Positions 1 through 11,396 of a DNA stretch of 64,000 nt are shown in pieces. The stretch's first letter is position 1; each line of letters begins with the position of its first letter. Where the stretch lies: NCBI GenBank assembly GCA_949126835.1, contig OX421499.1:25329990-25393989 (forward strand), read 5' to 3'. A program made the translations under genes and the position numbers. The stretch is from Anisus vortex. Lineage: Eukaryota > Mollusca > Gastropoda > Planorbidae. The notes under the pieces are model-generated. The model had not been told where the DNA came from. It was given only the letters and a program-made list of their open reading frames with translations, and did not search any database.

Positions 1-260
1 GCTCAGATAAACATAGAGACAAAAACACCTTCCTTGTCCCTTATGCGAGAACAAATGCATATAAGTACTCTTTCTTCCCGAGTGGCATTCGGGCATGGAA
101 TGGGTTGCCTGAACAAACCAGGAAAACCAGTAACTTAACATCATTTAAAACATTAATAAAAATGCAAGACTAGACTCGGACCACGGATGAGCGTAGGACG
201 CAATAATCTTCTTTATAGAAGGAGCGTCTGTAATGTATAAGATAAGAAGATAAAAAAGAT
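1..260 (+). mobile_element. LINE 3' end, family L1a (ORF2 C-terminus plus 3' UTR)
   Basis: The frame from position 3 to the TAG at 171-173 is open to the left edge and encodes the C-terminus of a non-LTR retrotransposon ORF2. It contains SFFPSGIRAWNGLP followed by LTSFKTLIK, the usual ending of Jockey/CR1/I-type reverse transcriptase proteins. The stop is followed by a short 3' UTR with nested inverted repeats (GACGC...CTTCT-TTAT-AGAAG...GCGTC, about 198-231) and then short GATAA/AAGATA repeats, which look like the 3' tail. At least nine further copies or stubs occur in the window. Whether a longer element continues to the left cannot be seen. The clade within the LINEs is not certain. Confidence 0.8.
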
Positions 261-540
261 GTTAATTAGTTGGGACAACAGTATGAGCTGTTGTTTTTCT
301 AAAGTAAAACCTCAGTATTTTGTTTTCATTGCTGTGTTGGCACGTTCAAAGGAATAAGTTGGTCTTGTATTGCATTTTGGGCACGCGGCCTCAAAAAGGT
401 TCGCCATCACTATTATATATCCCACTGTGCCATGCTTTTACGATTGTGCGTTCTCTTTCCACAATTCTGTTGCAGATGTTGGTGTGGGAATCGAACACCA
501 CGGATTTATATATACATGTTACATATGTGCTTAAAGACAG

Positions 541-692
541 ATACATAGATAGATAAAGATATAGATAAATATATAGATAAATATATAGATAAAGATATAG
601 ATAAAGATATAGATAAAGATATAGATAAAGATATAGATACATAGATATAGATACATAGATATAGATACATAGATAGATAAAGATAGACTTGT
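541..692. repeat. GATA-type microsatellite
   Basis: Imperfect repeats of AGATATAGATAA and ATACATAGAT run for about 150 bp. Open frames crossing this block (Tyr/Leu/Ser-rich on the minus strand) are by-products of the repeat. Confidence 0.9.
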
Positions 693-2981
693 TTTATTAA
701 ACAAAAGAAGAGCTCATTGGAAAAAAAAGATTTGCGCAAAAAACAAAATGAAAGGCAAAATAATTTCAGAGACATTTCTTCACAAAAAAACAATTTTCAA
801 TTTAACCTTGTTCAGTGTATTTAGCCTAAACAAACATAAAATAATAATCGCCTTTGTATTTTATATCATAAATTCAGAAATTAGATTGATGTATCATTGG
901 ATCTATCAATTAATGTGCAGACTAGTAAGAATCAGTTTTTTTTTTTAACTCTTTATCGTGAACGGATAAAACATTATTTTTTTCACAATGTTGTTTATAT
1001 GCACATACGCTAAGTTTTGAAGAAAGGTAATAAGGCATTTTGATAAATTACATATATCTAAAAGTGTTTCACACTCCCCCCCCCTCTCCACCCAATTTAC
1101 ATCCTAACTATTTTTCTTTCTCCATCTAAACTCTTCAATTTCATGATTGTAATGGTCATTGTGTGGATGACCCCTTAACAAAAAAAAAATGTATATATAT
1201 ATATATATATATCTTTTTTGCGTTCAATTGAGGGGAGGGGGTGATATATGTTATTAAGAGAAGAGAGTAAATGAATGAAAATGGCTGACACCCCGGGCCA
1301 GTCAACCTCTCCCCGCCTCATGTCTCCAGTTTGTTTGTTTAGCGACATCTCACCATTCATTCACGCATGCACACGATCAGCTCGGGTCTCGGGCGGACAT
1401 GACGTAAAGCGCAAGAACGGCACGTCATAGCAACAACAAGCCTACTCTCGCGAGACTTGCCTAGATCAACCGCTGTCTCTTCCCCTTCCCACCCCCTCTT
1501 TCCCATTCCCTTTCTCCCCAAACGGTTGTCCATTTGAGAAGTTCGAATTCAATCCCTTTTTTTCCCCCTTTCTTTTCTGAGGCAGCGATTCTTCAAATAT
1601 CCAATTCTTTATTTAAGATTTGTTCAAATGTAGCGAAATGACAGGGGCAGATAATAGCAAAAGCTAACAATATGACAAAATGAATCCTTAAGATAAAAGG
1701 GGGTGGGGAATTGATTTGATAATTGCCATCAATAGAATCGACAATAAAAAAGAATAACAAACTTTTTCGTTTTTTATAACATTAAAACCCAATTAGGTTT
1801 TCCAGTTCATTTATCTTTATACTTAGATGTATATCTCTTCATTGCGTCGAAGTTTCTTGGCGCGTGAATTCATTATAGACTCATCTGTAATAGTTTGAGA
1901 ATCGTTGGGTATCGAGGATAGAAACATCTTTTTTAAAAAAAACTAAGGGAAGGCATGCTGAGATACGAAAGAAAAAAAAGAAATGTCTTCCAGAACATTA
2001 CTGAGAATTGGATATAAGGAGAAATCTAATAATATAATAAACAAAAACAATACCATCAGCAGGACAGGTCAACAAGAGGTCAACAAGATGGTGGATTAAG
2101 TCGGAAAAAATCGTCTGCTGGAACCATTTTTGTTTGTTTGTTTTGTTTTCAGCTATTATTATTATTATCATCCTACTTTTTAAAACTATTTTTTTTTGTT
2201 TTGGTCTGTGTTATTTCATTAGGAAGTTCTTGAGAGGGCAGGAGCAAAAATAAATGGCGGGTATAAGCCGCACAGGGGACCGAGGGTAATCTTGCTCACA
2301 CTTTTCTTTTCTTCCCAGCATGATCTGTTGGCCCCCCCGCCCCCCTACCACTAGGGTCCAAAGTTTTGTCGGGTCCGTACATCGAGAGATTACAAAGCGC
2401 CATGGGGATGGAGGGGGGGGGATTAAATAAGGTCGTGACGGAGGGCGTTATTTTGGAGAGGACACGGAATACAGGACATTGTCCTTATCCTGGGTGAGTT
2501 AAAGGAGGTGAGTGGAAATGGATGGGGGGGGGGGGGGTCGAGATCTTCGGCTCTGAACAGATTTTTAAGGTCTGAGCCAAAGAAAATATTATTTGATCTC
2601 TTCTTGGTCCTTCGGTTGATTTCTTGAGTTGAGTTTTAGTTCCATCGTCTGAATAAAAATAAAATAGTGAGGTAGATAGACTCTTCGAGGAGGGGGGCGG
2701 GGTTGGATCCGCCTTTGACACTGCGAGGCGTGGAAGTAGATGGGGGATCAAAGATGTTCTTAAGTTATTGAAAGGATTAGCCGTCTGTCATGTAGTTAGT
2801 GGATGACGTATCCGGCGACCTTTAGGGGAAGTTAAGTAACCAACTTCCTCAGTTAGATCTGGAAACAAAATGGCGGAATGGAACGTTACTTAAAGAAATT
2901 GTCCAGTGTGGTCCTTTGTTAGAATTATACGGTCTATTAGTAGAAATACTATATTTGTACAAATCTTATCGTCTATCTTAC
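693..2981. other. Intergenic, no gene seen
   Basis: AT-rich sequence with homopolymer runs, a (TA)n tract at about 1190-1213, and long C or G runs near 1075, 2333, 2414 and 2524. No exon with convincing splice sites or protein similarity was recognised on either strand. Confidence 0.6.
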
Positions 2982-3205
2982 AGACGCGCCTTCTATAAAG
3001 AAGATTGTTGCGTCCTACGCTTATCGGTTGTCTGAGTCTAGGTCTTGCATTTTGATTTGTGTTTTAAATGATGTTAACTACTGTTGTTTTTTTACTTGCT
3101 TTGTTTCGACAACAAATTCAATGCTCAGTTGTCTCTCGGGAAGAAAGAGTGAGGTGTACATTTGTTCTTGCATGAAAAGTATTTTTGTCCTTATGTTTAC
3201 AAGAG
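2982..3205 (-). mobile_element. LINE 3' end, family L1a, degraded copy
   Basis: This is the reverse complement of the element at 1-260. It has the GACGC/GCGTC stem and the CTTCT/AGAAG stem at its right-hand (plus-strand left) end, and a decayed ORF2 tail including the region matching the FFPSGIRAWN segment, with frameshifts. Confidence 0.75.
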
Positions 3206-3308
3206 CATTTTAATAGATTGTTTTTGTGTTGTATTTCTAAGCCATTGGAAGCAGTATAAGTTAGCAGAAGTATTTTGGTTTATGTATTTCTATTGAAAGA
3301 AAAGAAGT

Positions 3309-4305
3309 ATATTGGTGAAATAATTCTATTGGTGGAAGTAGTCTATTGGTGGAAGTAGTCTATTGGTGGTAGTAGTCTATTGGTGGTAGTAGTCTATTGG
3401 TGGAAGTAGTCTATTGGTGAAAGTAGTCTATTGGTGGAAGTAGTCTATTGGTGGAAGTATTCTATTGGTGGAAGTAGTCTATTGGTGGAAGTAGTCTATT
3501 GGTGGAAGTAGTCTATTGGTGGAAGTAGTCTATTGGTGGAAGTAGTCTATTGGTGGAAGTAGTCTATTGGTGAAAGTAGTCTATTGGTGGAAGTAGTCTA
3601 TTGGTGGAAGTATTCTATTGGTGGAAGTAGTCTATTGGTGAAAGTAGTCTATTGGTGGAAGTATTCTATTGGTGGAAGTAGTCTATTGGTGGAAGTAGTC
3701 TATTGGTGATAGTAGTCTATTGGTGGAAGTAGTCTATTGGTGGAAGTAGTCTATTGGTGGAAGTAGTCTATTGGTGGAAGGAGTCTATTGGTGAAAGTAG
3801 TCTATTGGTGGAAGTAGTCTATTGGTGGAAGTATTCTATTGGTGGAAGTAGTCTATTGGTGAAAGTAGTCTATTGGTGGAAGTATTCTATTGGTGGAAGT
3901 AGTCTATTGGTGGAAGTAGTCTATTGGTGATAGTAGTCTATTGGTGGAAGTAGTCTATTGGTGGAAGTAGTCTATTGGTGGAAGTAGTCTATTGGTGAAA
4001 GTAGTCTATTGGTGGAAGTAGTCTATTGGTGGAAGTATTCTATTGGTGGAAGTAGTCTATTGGTGGAAGTATTCTATTGGTGGAAGTAGTCTATTGGTGG
4101 AAGTAGTCTATTGGTGGAAGTAGTCTATTGGTGAAAGTAGTCTATTGGTGGAAGTAGTCTATTGGTGGAAGTAGTCTATTGGTGAAAGTAGTCTATTGGT
4201 GGAAGTAGTCTATTGGTGACAGTAGTCTATTTGTGAAAGTAGTCTATTGGTGGAAGTAGTCTATTGGTGAAAGTAGTCTATTGGTGGAAGTAGTCTATTG
4301 GTGGA
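3309..4305. repeat. 17-bp minisatellite, homogeneous block with higher-order repeat
   Basis: About 58 tandem copies of a 17-bp unit, consensus CTATTGGTGGAAGTAGT. Single-base variants (GTGAAAGT, GTATTCT, GTGATAGT) recur in the same order. The variant GGTGAT ends at 3710 and again at 3931, 221 bp apart, which is exactly 13 units, and the intervening variant pattern repeats. That indicates amplification of 13-unit blocks. It is not coding. Confidence 0.95.
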
Positions 4306-6386
4306 AGTAGTATTTTAGTGGAAATAGTCTTTTGGTGAAAGGTGGTCTTTTGGTGGAAGGTAGCCTTTTGGTGGAAATAGTATTTTGGTTGAAGTAGCCT
4401 TTTAGTGGAAGTAGTCTTTAAGGGAAGTAGTATTTTGGTGGAAGTAGTCTTTTGGTGGAAATAGTATTTTTGTTAAAGTAGTATTTTAGTGGAAGTAGTC
4501 TTTTGATGAAAGGTAATCTTTTGGTGGAAATAGTATTTTTGTTAAAGTAGTATTTTAGTGGAAGTAGTCTTTTGATGGAAGCAGTCTTTTGGTGGAAGTA
4601 GTCTTTAAGTGTAAGTAGTCTTTTGGTGGAAGTAGTCTTTAAGTGAAAGTAGTATTTTGGTGGAAGCAGTCTTTTTGATTTTGGTGACAGTAGTCTTTTG
4701 GTGGAAGTAGTCTTTTGGTGGAAGGTAGTCTTTTGGTGAAAAGTAGTCTTTTGGTGGAAGGTAGTCTTTTGGTGGAAGGTAGTCTTTTGGTGGAAATAGT
4801 ATTTTGGTTGAAGTAGCCTTTTAGTGGACGTTGTCTTTAGGGGAAGTAGTATTTTGGTGGAAGTAGTCTTTTGATGAAAGGTAGTCTTTTGGTGGAAGTA
4901 GTCTTTTGGTGGAAATAGTATTTTGGTTGAAGTAGCCTTTTAGGGGAAGTAGTCTTTAGGGGAAGTAGTATTTTGATGGAAGTAGTCTTTTGGTGAAGGT
5001 AGTCTTTTGGTGGAAGTAGTCTTTTGTGGAAATAGTATTTTTGTTAAAGTAGTATTTTAATGGAAGTAGTCTTTTGATGGAAGCAGTCTTTTGGTGGAAG
5101 TAGTCTTTAAGTGGAAGTCGTATTTTGGTGGAAGCAGTCTTTTTGATTTTGGTGACAGTAGTCTTTTGGTGGAAGTAGTCTTTTGGTGGAAGGTAGTCTT
5201 TTGGTGAAAGGTAGTCTTTTGGTTGAAGGTAGTCTTTTGGTGGAAATAGTATTTTGGTTGAAGTAGCCTTTTAGTGAAAGTAGTCTTTAGGGGAAGTATT
5301 CTTTTGGTGGAAGTAGTCTTTTAGTAAAAGTAGTCTTTAGGGGAAAGTAGTCTTTAGGGGGAAGTAGTCTTTTGGTAGAAGTAGTCTTTTAGTGAAAGTA
5401 GTCTTTAGGGGGAAGTAGTCTTTAGGGGGAAGTAGTCTTTTGTTGGAAGTAGTCTTTTAGTGAAAGTAGTCTTTTAGTGAAAGTAGTCTTTAGGGGGAAG
5501 TAGTTTTTAGGGGGAAGTAGTCTTTTGGTGGAAGTAGTCTTTTAGTAAAAGTAGTCTTCAGGGGGAAGTAGTCTTTAGGGGGAAGAAGTCTTTTGGTGGA
5601 AGTAGTCTTTTAGTGAAAGTAGTCTTTAGGGGAAGTAGTCTTTTGGTGGATGTAGTCTTTTAGTGAAACTAGTCTTTAGGGGGAAGAAGTCTTTTGGTGG
5701 AAGTAGTCTTTTAGTGAAAGTAGTCTTTAGGGGGAAGTAGTCTTTAGGGGCAAGTAGTCTTTTAGTGAAAGTAGTCTTTTAGTGAAAGTAGTCTTTAGGG
5801 GGAAGTAGTCTTTAGGGGGAAGTAGTCTTTTGGTGGAAGTAGTCTTTAGGAGGAAGTAGTCTTTAGGGGGAAGTAGTCTTTTGGTGGAAGTAGTCCTTTA
5901 GTGAAAGTAGTCTTTAGGGGGGAGTAGTCTTTTGGTGGAAGTAGTCTTTTAGTGAAAGTAGTCTTTAGGGGGAAGTAGTTTTTAGGGGGAAATAGTCTTT
6001 TGGTGGAAGTAGTCATTAGGGGCAAGTAGTCTTTAGGGGGAAGTAGTCTTTTGGTGGAAGTAGTCTTTTGGTGGAAGTAGTCTTTAGGGGGAAGTAGTCT
6101 TTAGGGGGAAGTAGTCTTTTGGTGGAAGTAGTCTTTTGGTGGAAGTGAAGTAGTCTTTTAGTGAAAGTAGCCTTTAGGGGGAAGTAGTCTTTAGGAGGAA
6201 GTAGTCTTTAGGGGGAAGTAGTCTTTTGGTGGAAGTAGTCTTTTGGTGGAAGTAGTCTTTTGGTGGAAGTAGTCTTTAGGGGGAAGTAGTCTTTTGGTGG
6301 AAGTAGTCTTTAAGTGGAAGTAGTCTTTTGGTGGAAGTAGTCTTTTGTGGAAGTAGTCTTTTGGTGGAAGTAGTCTTTTTGTGGAT
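4306..6386. repeat. 17-bp minisatellite, diverged block
   Basis: This continues the neighbouring array with two diverged unit types, CTTTTGGTGGAAGTAGT and CTTTAGGGGGAAGTAGT, mixed with shortened and indel-bearing units. The array resumes for about 40 bp after the SINE at 6387-6660, so the SINE landed inside it. Confidence 0.93.
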
Positions 6387-6660
6387 GGGGCACGGTAGCC
6401 GAGCGGCAGCGCGTTCGACTGGCGAGCCGAAGGTCCTGGATTCGAATCCTGGTGCAGGCTAGGATGTCTTCCCGTGTCTGGAGGGTGTCCCTTAGTCTAC
6501 CCAGCTCTGATGGGTACCTGAGCTTAGTTGGGGTAAAGTAAAGGCGGCTGTGCATATTGGTGGCCACACAATCACCTAGTATGCCGTGGTCTCAGAAACT
6601 GGTGAACGCTGCTTCACCGGACCTATGGATCAATTCGGTCCGACGGGTACTTTACTTTTT
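6387..6660 (+). mobile_element. tRNA-derived SINE, copy 1 (inside minisatellite)
   Basis: The 5' part resembles a tRNA gene: an A-box-like TAGCCGAGCGG and a B box GATTCGAATCC. A body follows that is shared with copies at 8217, 34062 and 42946 (CTCTGATGGGTACCTGA, AAAGGCGGCTG, GGCCACACAATC, GTGAACGCTGCTTCACC), ending in GGTACTTTACTTTTT. The same minisatellite flanks it on both sides. No functional tRNA is proposed, because there is no closed cloverleaf. Confidence 0.88.
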
Positions 6661-6700
6661 TAGTCTTTAGGTGGAAGTAGTATTTTGACGGAAGTATTAT

Positions 6701-7629
6701 CGCGTCCCAACATGCTGTCACAGATAGCGTGCTCAGTGTGACTTATCTAAAAAGTTTAGTTGTAGGGGTTGGGGGGGGGGGGGGGAGAGAGACACACAAT
6801 AAATACACAATAATACAAGAGGAAGGACTTTAAGCACTTGTAATTCGACTCTTTTTGTCTCAGAATGTTTCTTTTACTGTCCGATTCCAACTGTTCCATA
6901 GTTAATTAAGTAAGGGACCACAACTTCGAAGAAGCGCGCACTCCGGATAACATCTTTTCTGTGTCACTCTATCCACTGAGGGAACTCTTGGTGGCGACTG
7001 TGACGAGGAGGCGCGGTGCTTTAAATGTAACATGCTTTTGGAATTTTATCTCTCAAAGATAAGTAACCTAAACGACTTAGGTTTCCAGCCATTGTAGAAT
7101 CTACGACGCTCTTCTTCCCTAGAAAAACAAAAAAAAAACTGAAATCAAATCATAAGCAGTGATAATCTTGCTAAATGATAAAAAAAATGATAAATGATAA
7201 TGTGATAAGACCCTTTAAAAGAAAAAAAAATTATATAAAAAAAAAATATATAAATTCCTAATCAAATAGTAATTAGCGGGCTATGCTCTGTAAAGCAAAT
7301 CTACTTCAGAGTTTAATCCATCTTCCTCACGTCTCCGCTAGAAATCGAATTAAGAAACGATACAAAAAACTAGAATAGATATTTAACATGCACGCCACGG
7401 CTGTCTCCAATCAAACGCCTTCTTCGCTTGCGGTCCTTTTCCTGCTAGCCGAGCCGGAAGTCATGTGGAAGAAAAACATGCATCGCCATAAGATCGAAAA
7501 AAAAAAAAACTATAAAAAAAAGGAAATTAGGGCGTTATAGAAACGAGTAGAGAGGCAGCCGGCATGAAGAAATAAATGATATCACTATGAATGATGTACA
7601 ATTTGTGAAGTATTTTAACGTAAACTTTT
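6701..7629. other. Intergenic, no gene seen
   Basis: AT-rich sequence with a poly-G run at about 6769-6784 and A-runs near 7120, 7230 and 7500. Nothing recognisable on either strand. Confidence 0.55.
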
Positions 7630-7945
7630 TTTTGTAGTTTTTTGTTGGGTATCGAACATTATCTTTTTCTTTTAAAGTTGTTGTTATCTATCAAATGTTA
7701 TCTTTTTTGTAGTTGTTGTTATCTATTAAATGTTCTTTTTGTAGTTGTTGTTATCTATCAAATGTTATCTTTTTTGTAGATGCTGTTATCTATCAATTGT
7801 TATCTTTTTTGTAGTTATTGTTATCTATCAAATGTTATCTTTTTGTAGTTGTTGTTATCTATCAAATGTTATCTTTTTGTAGTTGTTGTTATCTATCAAA
7901 TGTTCTCTTTTTGTAGTTGTTGTTATCTATCGAATGTTATCTCTC
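7630..7945. repeat. About 35-bp tandem repeat
   Basis: Seven to eight imperfect copies of a unit built from TTGTTATCTATCAAATGTTA followed by TCTTTTTTGTAGTTG. Copies differ by T-run length and single substitutions. Confidence 0.85.
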
Positions 7946-8086
7946 TTTTGTTTCTTGAGGTGGTTATCAAGTATGATGTTTACGTGTGGTAACACAGTTT
8001 TAAGTGACCCGGATGTTAAAGTTCACATACATCCATCTTTTAAATATTTAAGACTAACACATATACATTCTCTTTGTTTTTTACTA

Positions 8087-8212
8087 TCATCCGGGCATGC
8101 GTTGTGTCGCTTGAGCAAACTGGGAACACCAACAACTTAACAACATTCAAAACACTATGCAAGACTAAAACTAAAACCACAGATAAGCGAAGGACGCAAT
8201 AATCTTCTGTAT
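8087..8212 (+). mobile_element. LINE 3' end, family L1a, short copy
   Basis: The decayed ORF2 tail (CATCCGGGCATGCGTTG, then ACTTAACAACATTCAAAAC and ATGCAAGACTA) is followed by GGACGCAATAATCTTCTGTAT from the 3' UTR. The copy is broken off by the SINE that starts at 8217. Confidence 0.65.
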
Positions 8213-8216
8213 ATAA

Positions 8217-8493
8217 GGGGCACGATGACCGAGCAGTAGCGCGTTCGACTTGCGTACCGAAGGTCCTGGGTTCGAATGCTGGTGAAGGTTAAGATTTTTT
8301 CCCGTGTCTGGAGGGTGTCCTTGATCCTACACAGCTCTGATGGGCACCTGACTTTAGTTGAGGTAAATTAAAGGCGGCTGGGCATTGTGCTGGCCACACA
8401 ATCCTCTTTTATGCCGTGGCCACAGAAATTTGTGAACGCTGCTTCACCAGCCTTATGGGTCAAGTTGATTCGACGGGATACTTTACCTTTTTA
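8217..8493 (+). mobile_element. tRNA-derived SINE, copy 2
   Basis: Same family as 6387-6660: a degenerate A box GATGACCGAGCAGT, a B box GGTTCGAATGC, the shared body AAAGGCGGCTGGGCATTGTG, and the tail GACGGGATACTTTACC. It lies directly downstream of a LINE tail and 28 bp upstream of the hAT element at 8521. Confidence 0.88.
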
Positions 8494-8512
8494 TATTTAA
8501 GGGGCGTCTGTG

Positions 8513-8520
8513 GCGTATAC
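8513..8520. repeat. 8-bp target-site duplication, left
   Basis: GCGTATAC, matched with one difference (GCATATAC) at 11132-11139 on the other side of the hAT element. Confidence 0.7.
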
Positions 8521-8607
8521 CAGGTGTCGGCAACCTTTTGCTAACAGTGTGCCAAACTAGGATTTCTAAATCATTCAGAGTGTCAATAGCCTAAAAGTCA
8601 ACCTGCT

Positions 8608-9352
8608 TATTTACTTACTGCCGTTGGCGCATAGGGCATCAACAATGTCTTTCCATCTTTGTCTGTCATGTGCGACAATTCCGATCGTAACCCAGGAGTG
8701 ACCAAAGTCCTTTAATTCCTGATCTACTGTTCTGGACCAGGTTACTTTTGGCCGACCTCTCTTTCTTTCTGGTGCCCAGTGTATGGTGTATTGCAGAAGT
8801 TCTCTTCCACTTTTCTCAGCAGGGATGTATTGCAGAAGTTCTCTTCCACTTTTCTCAGCAGGGATGTATTGCAGAAGTTCTCTTCCACTTTTCTCAGCAG
8901 GGATGTATTGCAGAAGTTCTCTTTTCTCAGCACACGGCCAATCCATCGCCAACGCTTTTTTCATTATGATTGTGCCGCCGTGGTTGCATTGAGACACTAA
9001 TTCTTCGTTGGATATTTTCTTTGGCCAGAATATTTTTAAAATCCTCCTGAGGTTTTTCGAGTGAAAAGTGGAAAGCTTCGCAAGGTCCCGTTGTGTCATG
9101 CGCAAACATTCGGTACCATAAAGAAGAACAGGAAATACACCGCTGTAATAGAGTTTTAATTTCGTTCTGGTACTATATTTGACAGGATTTCCAGATGTTG
9201 TACATGCTGTTAAATGCATTTCGTGCTTCATTCAGTCTGTTCTGAATGTCTTCTTTGCTTCCCCCATCTGGGGTAAGTGAGCTTTCTATGTATGTGAATA
9301 TTTCTGAATTAGGAAGAAATTGATTATCAACTTTGACTGGAATCATAGTTGC
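8608..9352 (-). pseudogene. LINE ORF2 C-terminal fragment (RT thumb and tail), nested in hAT
   Basis: The minus strand encodes, with frameshifts, the end of an RTE-like non-LTR reverse transcriptase. The upstream part has KVDNQFLPNSEIFTYI and ARNAFNSMYNIWKS. The next frame has YYSGVFPVLLYGTECLRMTQ, FWPKKISNEELV, KRGRPKVTWSRTVDQE and a terminal DRQRWKDIVDALCANGSK before the stop at 8611-8613. A 39-bp segment is tandemly repeated about 3.5 times at 8793-8930 and adds RELLQYIPAEKSG repeats not expected in the family. The fragment is bounded by similar direct repeats of hAT sequence (8584-8607 and 9353-9374), so it looks like a 5'-truncated insertion with a target duplication of about 22-24 bp. 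Confidence 0.85.
8793..8931. repeat. 39-bp internal tandem repeat within LINE ORF2
   Basis: About 3.5 nearly identical 39-bp copies, each containing TTGCAGAAGTTCTCTTCCAC and TTTTCTCAGCAGGGATGTA. The length is a multiple of three, so the repeat stays open in several frames and produces misleading small open frames on both strands. Confidence 0.9.
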
Positions 9353-10429
9353 CAACAGCCTAAGTCAACCTGCTCTTTTTTATTTTTTTATTTTTTTTTA
9401 TAAGAAAATTAATGTAACTCTGTAGCAAGACCAAGGCCAAAAGCAAAGGAAATATATATAGAAAATCCTTTAAGCTTTTCATATTATTTTTTTAAAAATA
9501 CCTGTTTGTGATTATTATCCTTTTTCTTTGCATTTATGATAAATTTTATTACCAAACTTTCACATTTATGAAAACTATTGTGTAAACATTTCGTTGTCAA
9601 GATGATCTAGCAACTGCTAGGCTAGAGTCTTATATTTATTTCATTTATTCCCAGTTTAACTGAAGATTTCTTAATATTTGTTTAAAGTTTATAAAAGTGG
9701 TTATAATTAATCGTTAAACGGAATTGATACGTGGTAATCATACATACTGGGTAGTTAAGGTAATGTTTACAAAATGTGCATATATTTTTTAAAGTCTTAT
9801 AATATTATAGTATTCATATAATTTTCAACTACTTTTTATAGTTTGGTCATTACAAAGGTATAAGTTGTAGGCAAGGCCATTTAGTCTTTTATAAAATAAA
9901 AAACAACAACATAATATTCGAAATATTAGGCACATAATATGAGCTTATTATCTCCCTTAAATTAAAATAAGTTTCTAAATTTGATTCAATAGTGAAGCCA
10001 AACAAGTTATGCTTTGTAATATAAGAAATATTACTGACTAATTATTACTTTTTTATGTAAATCCCGCATTATGGTATTAATTACATAAATAATTTTTAGA
10101 GGTCTACAATTAATTTACGTTAAATAGTTGTAAATAAACATTTCCTGCATTATTGTTTGTCCATTTAACTTTAAGGAGTTTATATTTTAAACATAAAATA
10201 ATTACAACAATTGCATAATATAATTCTATGAAAAAGTCTTGTATATTTATTAAATTATTAAAAATAAAATGTATTTTATAATTACTTTTTTTATGTTTAA
10301 TTATAGAAGATGAGCATAAAAACTGGTTTAAATGTAATTAGTAGACCTATGTATCAATTAATGAGTGGCATGTCTGGAATGCTCTTCGCTAATTTATAAT
10401 GGCAGATACATATTTAGTCATTTCGGATT

Positions 10430-11030
10430 AGTGAAGTGTAAGTGACCTCTTTGAATGCTTAACACAGATTTCATGTACAATAAATACTGTTCACAAGTGT
10501 AAGTTGAATCAAAAGCTAAAAGTATAACGAATGCCTGGCAGTTGTGAATAGCAGATGACTTTCCTAAGCAGTTTCCAACCAGATTTTCCCGCAAATTGGC
10601 ACATTTTGATGCCCATTTTTGAAATGTTTAAAAATCAACCGGCAATGATTTAAAATCGCCAATATCCTTATTTTAAAAACAACATCTACACCAAATAAGA
10701 TCAAACCAGTTAAGCTTGATTTGGTGTGAAAAAATGAGCCCATGAATTTGAAATTCTTGTTGGAAAACTCCACTTTGAGTGCTTCAATTTTCGTCTGAAA
10801 AAGTCCATTTATCTATCTTAATATAGGCTATGCTTAAATGGAAGTACATATAATTAAATTTTACTAAATTGATTTCACTCAAGATATATGCAAAACCATT
10901 TCAGTGGTCTAACAGTTCAAGTGCTGTTTGACACCGTCCTTGTAAATGCGTTCAACTCACTGAAATGTGTCGCTCTGTCATTCAGATACATCGGCTCCAA
11001 CAGTCTGTTTTCCTCATTAAGAACCGGAAA
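10430..11030 (-). pseudogene. Decayed hAT transposase (C-terminal half)
   Basis: Reading the minus strand around 10450-10510 gives STYTCEQYLLYMKSV followed by SIQRGHLH. This resembles the conserved hAT C-terminal dimerisation motif (FGSTY-CEQ-FS-MK...R--L). Further 5' on the same strand, about 10920-11020, YLNDRATHFSELN resembles the segment before the catalytic C-terminus of the ZBED5/GTF2IRD2-like hAT group. Several stops and frameshifts break it. The region left of 10430 is AT-rich and uninformative. The family assignment is firm at the CEQ motif and weak elsewhere. Confidence 0.65.
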
Positions 11031-11131
11031 ATGTTTAGTATTTTTTCATCAATAAAAGACACCTCTTGGAGTTCTCTCGCGTGCCATTGAAAATCGCTCT
11101 GCATGCCACGTTGTTAGGTTGCCGACCAATG

Positions 11132-11139
11132 GCATATAC
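11132..11139. repeat. 8-bp target-site duplication, right
   Basis: GCATATAC, partner of GCGTATAC at 8513-8520, with one mismatch. Confidence 0.7.
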
Positions 11140-11396
11140 GATAATATAACAGAACACTGAACTATATTTATTGAATGGAGTGAGCGTATCTTCTATAATA
11201 TCTCTAAGCGATTGGGGGGGGGGGAGGGGGGAGTGCCTTTGGCGTCGTCGAAAGTTGATGTTAATTAAACAATCAGCACTGATTTAAATACATATGAGTT
11301 GAAAACCCATAACTCGGCAGCTCTTCGGCCGTTTTAGGTTAAAGTGACCGGATCGAAGTTATCAACATTTTATATTGATGATCACCGTTTATTCCA

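Larger units (their letters stand above)
8521..11131. mobile_element. hAT-type DNA transposon (family A), decayed, with nested LINE
   Basis: The left end CAGGTGTCGGCAACC is matched in inverted orientation at the right end by GGTTGCCGACCAATG. The element is flanked by GCGTATAC (8513-8520) and GCATATAC (11132-11139), which agree at 7 of 8 bases, as expected for hAT 8-bp target duplications. The subterminal segments (GTGCCAAACTAGGATTTCTA on the left, CGCGTGCCATTGAAAATC on the right) match the short family-A copies at 54165-54333 and 56056-56232. Inside lie a LINE fragment (8608-9352) and, on the minus strand, the remains of a transposase (10430-11030). Confidence 0.8.

Noticed and set aside
6387..6480. 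Functional tRNA gene
   Set aside because: A- and B-box-like words are present, but the acceptor arms do not pair and the same sequence recurs as a SINE head at several loci.
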